Assembly: GCA_964638155.1 (NCBI GenBank)
Contig: CAZWYI010000015.1
Coordinates: 1 to 52,154 of the forward strand
Direction: 5' to 3'
Source of the DNA: CAYZTD01 sp964638155
Lineage (GTDB): Archaea; Thermoplasmatota; E2; DHVEG-1
Length of the DNA stretch: 52,154 nucleotides
A model generated the notes under the pieces. It was not told where the DNA came from and searched no databases. It saw only the letters and a program-made list of their open reading frames with translations. The translations under genes were made by a program, and so were the position numbers. Shown here in pieces: positions 25,354 through 32,151 of the stretch (position 1 is its first letter; the number at the start of each line of letters is the position of its first letter).

Positions 25354-26007
25354 TTATTCTTTTACTAATATCGAATCTGTCTTATGACCTATTCTCCTGT
25401 TGTTTTCATCATAAAGATATGCATGAACCGTGTACAATCCTTTTTCTTTAGGCGTTATCTCTGCAGAGTAACTTGTTTCTTCTCCTGGAGTTAAAGCCTT
25501 TGTTTTTATTTCACCGAGTTCTTCGAATCTGCCTGATGGTGTATCTGCCCAGAATTCTAAATCAAGTTCACCACTTTGTTCAAGACCCATAATATTAGCT
25601 TCACATTTTAGAGTCTCTTCTAAAGGTGGATAAGGTTCAGTCATAACAAACATTGATCTTAAATCAGCTGGTTGGTCACTAACTTTTATTGGTATATCTG
25701 GTGACTCCACATAGAAGATACCGCCATTTTGGTATCCATTAATTGTAACAAAGATGTCTGTAGTTGTAGTAGCATTAACTTGGAAAGGTACTAGTTCTTC
25801 TTGTTTTGGTTTAAGTTCAAATACATATTTACCAGTACCCATTGGTTCAACTGCAAATGTATCTCTAGAATTTAATTTTATATCTAAATTTTTTATTGTT
25901 TCATCACTTAAATTCCTTATTCTCAATGTTACCCATTTTGTTCCACGATCTATTTTCTCGGGAATTATCTCAAATTCTATTGGATGTCTTATTTTAATTT
26001 CGCCCAT
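25354..26007 (-). CDS. Cytosolic two-domain beta-sandwich protein
   Basis: The 217-residue protein begins MGEIKIRHPIEFEIIPEKID and has no signal peptide. Two Ig-like halves are visible: about 1-112 (KWVTLRIRNLSDETIKNL, as in CARDB/NEW3 domains) and about 113-217 (LTPGEETSYSAEITPKEKGLYTVHAYLYD). Such domains are usually extracellular, so a cytosolic form is unusual. No function is recognised. An exact stress dyad lies 70 nt upstream. Confidence 0.6.
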   Translation of the reverse strand: MGEIKIRHPIEFEIIPEKIDRGTKWVTLRIRNLSDETIKNLDIKLNSRDTFAVEPMGTGKYVFELKPKQEELVPFQVNATTTTDIFVTINGYQNGGIFYVESPDIPIKVSDQPADLRSMFVMTEPYPPLEETLKCEANIMGLEQSGELDLEFWADTPSGRFEELGEIKTKALTPGEETSYSAEITPKEKGLYTVHAYLYDENNRRIGHKTDSILVKE

Positions 26008-26076
26008 ATTTATTTCACCATTTAGAAAATACTTAAATTAGGTTATAAAAGATTTATTTGACTATAATTTAAAAAT

Positions 26077-26091
26077 AACTTAAATTCAGTT
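26077..26091 (-). promoter_or_regulatory. Stress dyad, exact (AACT-N7-AGTT)
   Basis: On the minus strand AACTGAATTTAAGTT is followed by ATTTTTAAATTATAG. It lies 70 nt before the gene that starts at 26007. The block AACTGAATTTAAGT recurs upstream of dodecin. Confidence 0.65.
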
Positions 26092-26110
26092 TACAGAAAT
26101 TATAAAAAAA

Positions 26111-26275
26111 TTATTTATTGATTAATTTTGTTTTACAAACAGGACACTTCATGCTGGTACAATACAATCCCTCTTCTTTAAAAGTTTCATACCCACATTG
26201 CGGGCATATGCATTGTATTGGTTTTTCAGTATCTGTCCTAATATCTTCAAAATTTTTCGGGTTTTTTTGTTTCAT
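26111..26275 (-). CDS. 54-residue zinc-ribbon protein
   Basis: An ATG at 26275 opens a 54-codon frame with CICPQCGYE and KCPVCKTKL, two CxxC knuckles, plus extra Cys at positions 22 and 39. This fits a rubredoxin-like or zinc-ribbon microprotein. It lies 29 nt downstream of dodecin on the same strand. The ribosome-binding site is weak, which is the main doubt. Confidence 0.6.
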   Translation of the reverse strand: MKQKNPKNFEDIRTDTEKPIQCICPQCGYETFKEEGLYCTSMKCPVCKTKLINK

Positions 26276-26304
26276 GCTCTATCTGTTTTAAATTTTGATT
26301 TTTA

Positions 26305-26511
26305 TTATTCGTTTTCAACTTCAAATGATATTTTTACTTCTGCTCTATAAGAAATCACATTGTCATTTTCAATTTTAGCGGTAAATCTTTCAACTTCGGC
26401 GTATTTAATTTTGTTTACAGTTTCAGTAGCTTTGCCAACAGCATTGCTGACTGCATCTGAAAAACTATTTCCAGAGGACCCAACAACATTTATTATTTTG
26501 TAGGTAGTCAT
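26305..26511 (-). CDS. Dodecin-like flavin-binding protein
   Basis: The 68-residue protein matches dodecin along its length: YKIINVVGSSGNSFSDAVSN, AVGKATETV, an antiparallel sheet ending RAEVKISFEVENE. Dodecins form dodecamers that store or buffer flavins. The flavin-stacking Trp of the family (in GLxWAEV) is replaced by Tyr here (KIKYAEV), so binding may differ. A near-exact stress dyad lies upstream. Confidence 0.85.
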   Translation of the reverse strand: MTTYKIINVVGSSGNSFSDAVSNAVGKATETVNKIKYAEVERFTAKIENDNVISYRAEVKISFEVENE

Positions 26512-26551
26512 ATTATCATTGTAGAAAAAATATTATACAATACTTATTTAT

Positions 26552-26566
26552 TACTTAAATTCAGTT
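26552..26566 (-). promoter_or_regulatory. Stress dyad, near match (AACT-N7-AGTA)
   Basis: On the minus strand AACTGAATTTAAGTA is followed by ATAAATAAGTATTGTATAATA. It lies 41 nt before the dodecin start and differs from the exact dyad in one base. Confidence 0.55.
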
Positions 26567-26593
26567 TAAAAATAGATAAAGTACATTGTTAAC

Positions 26594-27035
26594 TTAATAA
26601 TACTCAAAGGGTAATCTAAGAATATTATATCTTACTAACAAAATTACTATTAATGTATATATAATCGAGACAATAATATCCTTAATAAATTGTTTTTTTG
26701 AATATTTTTTCTTTTCTTTTTTAAAGATACCAACTAATCCTATATGAAGCATTATAAAACCTACAATGTTGGTGATCCAGTAACCAACAACCATAGAAGG
26801 AAGAAAATAACTTTCAGAAACATATCCAAAAGGCAATGCAAATAAATACGCAAGTGGAATATTTACAAATATATCATTCCACCAAGATAGAGGAGATAAA
26901 ATAAAACCTATTACTGCTATTACAAAAGATTTTATCTTTAGTTTAATAACAATCTAGTTTGAAAATCTTTTTTGCTTTGTCTGAGCTGAATATTTCTTTT
27001 ACGGTTTTTTTGACCCATAAATATCTTCTTTTCAT
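26594..27035 (-). pseudogene. Small membrane protein gene with a frameshift
   Basis: From an ATG at 27035 (GGGGAT upstream) the frame reads MKRRYLWVKKTVKEIFSSDK and stops at 26943. A second frame is open from 26953 to 26594 and reads IKLKIKSFVIAVIGFILSPL, then SWWNDIFVNIPLAYLFALPF and two further helices. One extra base within 26943-26956 would explain the break; the joined product would have about 147 residues and three or four helices. The second part alone starts only at an internal TTG at about 26836. No family was recognised. Confidence 0.55.
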
Positions 27036-27075
27036 TATTAATCCCCGTATTAAAGTTTAAAATTTAAATCAGATT

Positions 27076-27705
27076 TTATTCAATTCTAAACTTATTTAAA
27101 ATATCAATTACTTCTTCATCTGAAACATCATACCAATTTTCATATACTTGGGCAACAGCTCTAAAAAAAGTTGGTTTTTCAAGTATAACAGTTTTATCAA
27201 CTAAATCATTTATTTTTTCTGCAACAACAGTTCCTGAAACTGGAGAAGCCACAACTATTTTATTAGGATTTCTTTTTTTACACATCTTAATACTTGCAAT
27301 CATAGTAGACCCCATTGCAATACCATCATCCACTAAAATAACTTTTTTATCATTTATATTTGGAAAAGTGGTATTACTTCTCAAAATTTTTTTTCTTCTG
27401 TCAATTTCACGTTTTTGTTTTGATATAATATTATTTATTTTATCTTTTTCTAGCCATCTTGATGCTTTTTCATGTAAAAAAATACTACCATCTTCAGCTA
27501 TAGCGCCAAAACCAGATTCTGGATTATCTGGAAAAGGTAACTTTCTTGATATTATAAGTGAAAAATCTGCGTTGATTATTCGTGCAACATTTGCCCCCAC
27601 TTCTACACCACCTCGGGGAATTGCTAAAACTATAGTACTATTATCTTTAAATTCCATTAATTTTTTTCCAAGTTTTTTTCCAGCATCTTCTCGGTGTTTA
27701 AACAT
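27076..27705 (-). CDS. Type I phosphoribosyltransferase-family protein
   Basis: The 209-residue protein starts MFKHREDAGKKLGKKL and has AIPRGGVEVGANVA and the PRPP loop VILVDDGIAMGSTM. It belongs to the broad family annotated as predicted phosphoribosyltransferases (often next to stress proteins or dienelactone hydrolase in bacteria); the base it uses is not known. The ATG at 27705 is preceded only by a weak AAGGTTG, but a long structured leader and an exact stress dyad lie upstream, so its expression is probably regulated. Confidence 0.88.
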   Translation of the reverse strand: MFKHREDAGKKLGKKLMEFKDNSTIVLAIPRGGVEVGANVARIINADFSLIISRKLPFPDNPESGFGAIAEDGSIFLHEKASRWLEKDKINNIISKQKREIDRRKKILRSNTTFPNINDKKVILVDDGIAMGSTMIASIKMCKKRNPNKIVVASPVSGTVVAEKINDLVDKTVILEKPTFFRAVAQVYENWYDVSDEEVIDILNKFRIE

Positions 27706-27744
27706 TATTTTAAAGCAACCTTTTTAAGATAAAATATTAATTTT

Positions 27745-27822
27745 GAAAAGACGGGGTTATTCAGAAGAACCAATCAAAGGATCCTTCCTTGGAGATTTCT
27801 ACTCACCTCCACCCGTCTTTTC
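27745..27822 (-). ncRNA. Candidate multi-branched 5' leader of the phosphoribosyltransferase gene
   Basis: On the minus strand GAAAAGACGGG (27822-27812) and CCCGTCTTTTC (27755-27745) form a perfect 11-bp closing stem. Within it are TGGAG/CTCCA, AAGG/CCTT nested in CCAA/TTGG, and GGTT/AACC, so a three-arm junction is possible. The loop of the first arm exposes GTGAGTAGAAAT next to a GGAGG. The domain begins about 36 nt after the dyad at 27858, near the expected transcription start, and ends about 40 nt before the ATG. The inverse strand contains CACCTCC, like the 16S 3' end, probably by chance. Confidence 0.5.
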
Positions 27823-27857
27823 TATCTATTTGTTATATTATCAATTTATTTTATTCT

Positions 27858-27872
27858 AACTTAAGATTAGTT
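27858..27872 (-). promoter_or_regulatory. Stress dyad, exact (AACT-N7-AGTT)
   Basis: On the minus strand AACTAATCTTAAGTT is followed by AGAATAAAATAAATTG. CTAATTTTC precedes it, as at the USP and PEBP dyads. It lies 153 nt before the phosphoribosyltransferase start, with the structured leader between. Confidence 0.6.
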
Positions 27873-27908
27873 GAAAATTAGCTATAATTTAGTTTGATTA
27901 AGGAAATA

Positions 27909-28088
27909 TTATAGCAGATTTGAAATGAATCCAAATAAAAAATCAAGGCCAGCTAATATTATTACAACAATGATAATAACTAAGACTATCCAAATTGCAA
28001 ATTTCAATAAATACCAAGCTATAATAGCTGCTACTATAACAACAAAAATTAGGATTATCCATGAGATATCTATTAATGCTAATAACAT
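27909..28088 (-). CDS. 59-residue membrane protein
   Basis: An ATG at 28088 behind AGGTGT opens a 59-codon frame that is almost wholly hydrophobic: two transmembrane segments (about 8-27 and 30-48). It lies 14 nt after the lipoprotein gene on the same strand, so they may form an operon. It has no recognised family. The opposite strand is also open here but has no ribosome-binding site. Confidence 0.6.
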   Translation of the reverse strand: MLLALIDISWIILIFVVIVAAIIAWYLLKFAIWIVLVIIIVVIILAGLDFLFGFISNLL

Positions 28089-28102
28089 TTTTTTACACCT
28101 AT

Positions 28103-28441
28103 TTATTGTTTTATGAATGTCATGGATTTACCCAGGTCAGTACTTAATAGAAGTTCGTCAGATTTAGGAAAATTATAATTTAGGGTTACCCCAAAAGAAC
28201 CCGAAGAAAAAGTAATTTTTTTATCTTTAATTGAATACTCAAAGTCTCCCTTTAGTTCAACTATTCCAAGAGGTCCTTCCCCAGAAATAGTAACGGTGTT
28301 ATCTTCATCAAAATCAAGTGTTGTGTTTCCACTTTCTGATGTCCATGTACCAATGAATTTGCTTTTTTCATCTATACAGCCTGAAAATCCTAAAACAATT
28401 AGTATAAAAATAGCTACAGCAATAAAAATTCTCTTTTTCAT
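28103..28441 (-). CDS. Small lipoprotein
   Basis: The 112-residue protein has a lipoprotein signal ending LGFSGC (Cys at about 22). The mature part has FIGTWTSESGNTTLDFDEDN and a repeated short-strand pattern, typical of lipocalin-like or DUF5640-type domains that begin GTWxS. It is probably anchored on the outer face of the membrane. No ligand is known. It begins 50 nt after the ligA start-side neighbour and precedes the small membrane protein. Confidence 0.75.
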   Translation of the reverse strand: MKKRIFIAVAIFILIVLGFSGCIDEKSKFIGTWTSESGNTTLDFDEDNTVTISGEGPLGIVELKGDFEYSIKDKKITFSSGSFGVTLNYNFPKSDELLLSTDLGKSMTFIKQ

Positions 28442-28491
28442 TTATTATATTCCTCCCTTTTATTAAACTTAATATATTTTGTGTTTATTAT

Positions 28492-30495
28492 TTACTTTTC
28501 GCCTACTAATTTCTTAAATTTTTTTTCTTTAATTATATTTAAATCCAACTCTTTTGCTTCATCTAATTTACTTCCAGGATCTTCACCAACTACCACATAA
28601 TCAACTTTTTCGCTAACACTGGAAGTTGCTTTACCACCTTCTTTTTCAACAAGTTCTTTTGCTTCACTTCTAGTATATTCGTCTAACACTCCAGTAAATA
28701 CAAATCTTTTCCCCTCAAGTTTTCCACTTGTTTTCAAAGGTTTCATTTTTACTCCAAGTTTTTGTAGTTTTTCTATCTCTTCATTGTTTTTCTCTTCTTC
28801 AAAAAAATCAACAATATTTTCAGCTATTTCTGGTCCAATTTCATCTATTTCTAAAAGATCAGATTTATTAGTTTTCATAATATTATCAATTGTCTTAAAT
28901 TTTTCAACTAATAATCCTGCTACGTGTTTACCAACTTCAGGGATCCCAAGACCATACACAAACCTAGTAAGGTTTTTTTCTTTACTTTTTTCTATTGAAT
29001 CAAGAAGGTTTTCTGCAGATTTATCTGCGAATCTATCCAATTTAATTAAATCTTCTTTATCTAGTTTGTAAATATCACTAATTTTTTCGACCAATTCATT
29101 TTCAACTAAAGAATTAATTATTTTTTTTCCAAGACCATCAATATCCATTGCTCCTTTTGAAGCATAATGCTCAATACTTCTTTTAAGTTGAGCAGGGCAG
29201 GCAAGTCCATTGGTACATCTATAGTATGCCCCTTCTTTTACCACTTTGCTGTTACATACAGGACATTTTTTAGGCATAGAAAATTTTTTTTCTTTGCCTG
29301 TTCTTTTCTTTTTGTCTACCTCTTTTACCTCTGGTATCACATCCCCAGCACGAACGATTTTTACCCAATCCTTAATTTTAATATCTTTTTCGTCAATGTA
29401 CTCTTCATTGTGCAACGTTGCTCTCGAAACAGTCACCCCTTGTACATCTACTGGTTTTAAAAGAGCTACAGGAGTTAATGTGCCTCTTCTGCCGACCTGT
29501 ACAACCATATCTAAGATCTGTGTTTCTTCTTTTCTAGGAGGAAACTTATAAGCTATAGCCCATCTAGGTGAATTAGATTTAACACCTAATTTTTCCTGAT
29601 ATTCAAATTTATTTACTTTAATTACTACTCCGTCTATCTCATAATCTAATTTTTCTCTTTTTTCTTCCATTTTATTATGATATTTTATTGCACCATTAAT
29701 ATCTTTAACGTGCTTTATTTCAGAGTTTATTTTTAAACCCCATTTCTTTAGGGTTTCTATAGCATCTTTTTGATTATCTATTTTAATATCATCTGCATCA
29801 TAATTCATTACCTCATAAAAAAAGATATTAAGAGGACGGTTGGCAGTTTCTTTAGGATCTAGTCTTCTTAAAGATCCTGCTGCAGCATTTCTAGGATTTG
29901 CCATAGGGTCTTTTCCTTTTTTTACTCTTTCTTTGTTATATTTCTCAAAATCCTTAATTAACATTATCACTTCTCCTCTGACAGCAAGTTTCTCTGGAAT
30001 ATCAATGTCTTTTTTTCGTAATTTTAATGGGACTGCTTTGATAGTTTTAATGTTTTCAGTGACATCCTCACCTATTTCTCCGTTCCCCCTGGTAGAACTT
30101 TGAATGTATTCACCATTTTCATATATTATTTCTACACTAAGACCATCCAATTTAGGCTCAACAGTATAATCAATATTATCTACATTCAGTTCTCTTTTCA
30201 TTCTCTTATCAAAATCTTTAACCTCATCTTCATCACCGGTATCAAGAGACAACATAGGTTTTACATGCTCTACTTCTTCAAACTCTTCTGCAGGTTCGGC
30301 ACCCACCCTTTGAGTTGGTGAATCAGAAGTTTTCAAATCAGGATATTTTTCCTCTAATTCTTCCAATTTTTCAACTATTTTATCATATTCTTTATCAGAA
30401 ATCTCTGGTTCATTTTTTACATAGTAAAGATAATCATGATGCCGAATTTTTTCTCTAAGTTCCTTTATTTTCTTTTTTGCTTTTTCTTTTTTCAT
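28492..30495 (-). CDS. ligA: NAD-dependent DNA ligase LigA
   Basis: The 667-residue protein is full length. An Ia domain is at the start (HDYLYYVKNEPEISDKEYD), the adenylation site is the Lys of EPKLDGLSVE, and the OB fold has VQVGRRGTLTP and RAGDVIPEV. A Cys4 zinc finger (CPVC and CTNGLACPAQ), helix-hairpin-helix repeats (about 440-575) and a C-terminal BRCT domain (about 590-667) follow. Archaea normally join DNA with ATP-dependent ligases, so this bacterial-type enzyme suggests lateral transfer. It lies 17 nt after the nucleotidase-like gene on the same strand. Confidence 0.97.
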   Translation of the reverse strand: MKKEKAKKKIKELREKIRHHDYLYYVKNEPEISDKEYDKIVEKLEELEEKYPDLKTSDSPTQRVGAEPAEEFEEVEHVKPMLSLDTGDEDEVKDFDKRMKRELNVDNIDYTVEPKLDGLSVEIIYENGEYIQSSTRGNGEIGEDVTENIKTIKAVPLKLRKKDIDIPEKLAVRGEVIMLIKDFEKYNKERVKKGKDPMANPRNAAAGSLRRLDPKETANRPLNIFFYEVMNYDADDIKIDNQKDAIETLKKWGLKINSEIKHVKDINGAIKYHNKMEEKREKLDYEIDGVVIKVNKFEYQEKLGVKSNSPRWAIAYKFPPRKEETQILDMVVQVGRRGTLTPVALLKPVDVQGVTVSRATLHNEEYIDEKDIKIKDWVKIVRAGDVIPEVKEVDKKKRTGKEKKFSMPKKCPVCNSKVVKEGAYYRCTNGLACPAQLKRSIEHYASKGAMDIDGLGKKIINSLVENELVEKISDIYKLDKEDLIKLDRFADKSAENLLDSIEKSKEKNLTRFVYGLGIPEVGKHVAGLLVEKFKTIDNIMKTNKSDLLEIDEIGPEIAENIVDFFEEEKNNEEIEKLQKLGVKMKPLKTSGKLEGKRFVFTGVLDEYTRSEAKELVEKEGGKATSSVSEKVDYVVVGEDPGSKLDEAKELDLNIIKEKKFKKLVGEK

Positions 30496-30512
30496 TTTTT
30501 CTTTAAAGTTTA

Positions 30513-31955
30513 TTAGATTGGTACAATTCTTCCCTTTAATTCTGGATTCACAGGTGTGTTATTCTTTATATATTCTTTCAATGCATCAATAGCTTTTATA
30601 TCTAAATCTTTCCTATTTTCTCCATATTTTTGAGGTATCCCCTGTGTTGTTACAAAAACAGCTTTATATTTTTTCTTTCTATCTATTTTATTGTCTCCAA
30701 CAAAAAATTCTTGAATTCTTAAACCCTTAGCATTTTCTACTTTAAAATATATATTTAATCCATAGCATCTTTTAATGTATCCACCTTGTTGATCATATGG
30801 ATTATTTGCAAATGTTTTATCTAAATTTTCTTCCATCATATCAATTAGTTCCTCTCCAGAAATATCACATGTAGACACAGGTGGATTAGTAGGAATTATA
30901 TTCCATAAATCATTAATTGTTATTTCTCCAGGTGGAATAGCTGCACCATACCTCCAACCATTTGAAAATGCAACCTCAGCTCCACTTACATTAATTAATG
31001 CTTTTAAAAGTAAATTATCCATAGTAGTTTCCAATACTCTATCCCTTGCAAGACCAATTTTAGTTTTTCCAACAACCTGTTTTAAAATATCTGAATGTGG
31101 CCTTAGAGCGTTATCTACTAAGTGTTGAATTTTTTTATCTGGAACGATTTTTTCATCAATAACTCTTAATTTATGTTTATATTCAACTATTTTCTTATTT
31201 TTTAGTACCAAATCTACTCTTCCAATAAAAGATCCATGACAGCCTGATTGAATTATGATAGTACCATTTACAGTAATTGGTTCATACAGTCTATTATGAG
31301 TATGTCCACTAACAAATACATCAATATCATTTGTTTCTCTAGCAAGTTTTACGTCCTGCGGATAACCTAAATGGGAAAGAACGACTATAGTATCTACATT
31401 TTCTTCTTTTTTTAATTTTTGAACAAAATAATTTAATTCTTTATCTCCTAATGTCAGAAATATACCTTTACTAAAATGCTCTGGCATTGTCTTATCAACA
31501 ATAGTGTTAGCAATGCCTATAATTCCGATTTTAATTTTATTCTTATAAACTACTTTATAGGGTTCAAAAACCAAATCTTTAGTATTCTTATGATAACAGT
31601 TTATTGCAAGTAACGGGTAATTTAATTTTTTTGAAAAATCTTTTAAATAATTAGGACCGTAAGCAAAATCCCAATGAACGGTCCAGGCATCAAACCGCAT
31701 TTTATTTAGAATTGGAATAAGAACTTTTCCTTTACTTTTTACAACCGAATATGTACCATGAATAGTATCTCCATTATCTAAAATTAAAACAGAGTTTTCT
31801 CTTTCATTTCTGATTTTGTCAAAAAAATTTTTTATCCTTGAATAACCACCAACTTTTCTATAAAATTGTTTTCCATTTTTCCAAAAATATTCATAATGTG
31901 AATCTAAGTATCCGTGACTATCATTCATCTGCAATATTGTAAGTTTTTTATTCAT
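30513..31955 (-). CDS. SoxB/5'-nucleotidase-like metallophosphoesterase
   Basis: The 480-residue protein has the two-domain layout of the 5'-nucleotidase family. Its metal sites lie in MNDSHGYL, DNGDTIHG, SHLGYPQ and SGHTHNRL; the C-terminal domain holds substrate residues (about 300-480). The usual GNHEFD is VHWDFAYG here, which resembles the GHWEFTYG of SoxB thiosulfohydrolases. There is no signal peptide, unlike typical secreted members. With two sulfurtransferases in the window a sulfur role is possible, but no other Sox gene is present. The ATG at 31955 is used; the TTG at 31964 is upstream. Confidence 0.8.
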   Translation of the reverse strand: MNKKLTILQMNDSHGYLDSHYEYFWKNGKQFYRKVGGYSRIKNFFDKIRNERENSVLILDNGDTIHGTYSVVKSKGKVLIPILNKMRFDAWTVHWDFAYGPNYLKDFSKKLNYPLLAINCYHKNTKDLVFEPYKVVYKNKIKIGIIGIANTIVDKTMPEHFSKGIFLTLGDKELNYFVQKLKKEENVDTIVVLSHLGYPQDVKLARETNDIDVFVSGHTHNRLYEPITVNGTIIIQSGCHGSFIGRVDLVLKNKKIVEYKHKLRVIDEKIVPDKKIQHLVDNALRPHSDILKQVVGKTKIGLARDRVLETTMDNLLLKALINVSGAEVAFSNGWRYGAAIPPGEITINDLWNIIPTNPPVSTCDISGEELIDMMEENLDKTFANNPYDQQGGYIKRCYGLNIYFKVENAKGLRIQEFFVGDNKIDRKKKYKAVFVTTQGIPQKYGENRKDLDIKAIDALKEYIKNNTPVNPELKGRIVPI

Positions 31956-32151
31956 ATTATCCAAATCTCAGAATTTAACACTTGAAATTGATATGTTACT
32001 ATTAAATAGAAATATTTTATTTGTATATAACTAAGTTTTGATTGCAATTTGTATAAAAAACATATTTTTAAACAATTCTTTACTTAACTTTTAGTTTAAT
32101 ACTAGTAATCCTTTTTAAACAATATGATATATAAACAAAAGATAGAAAACT

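Noticed and set aside
27781..27815. CACCTCC on the plus strand as an anti-Shine-Dalgarno small RNA
   Set aside because: The string is the complement of a ribosome-binding-like GGAGGTG on the minus strand leader; the minus-strand promoter explains the region better.
29167..29551. Plus-strand open frames of about 100 codons inside ligA
   Set aside because: They overlap a full-length ligA with all motifs; they have no ribosome-binding site and are shadows.
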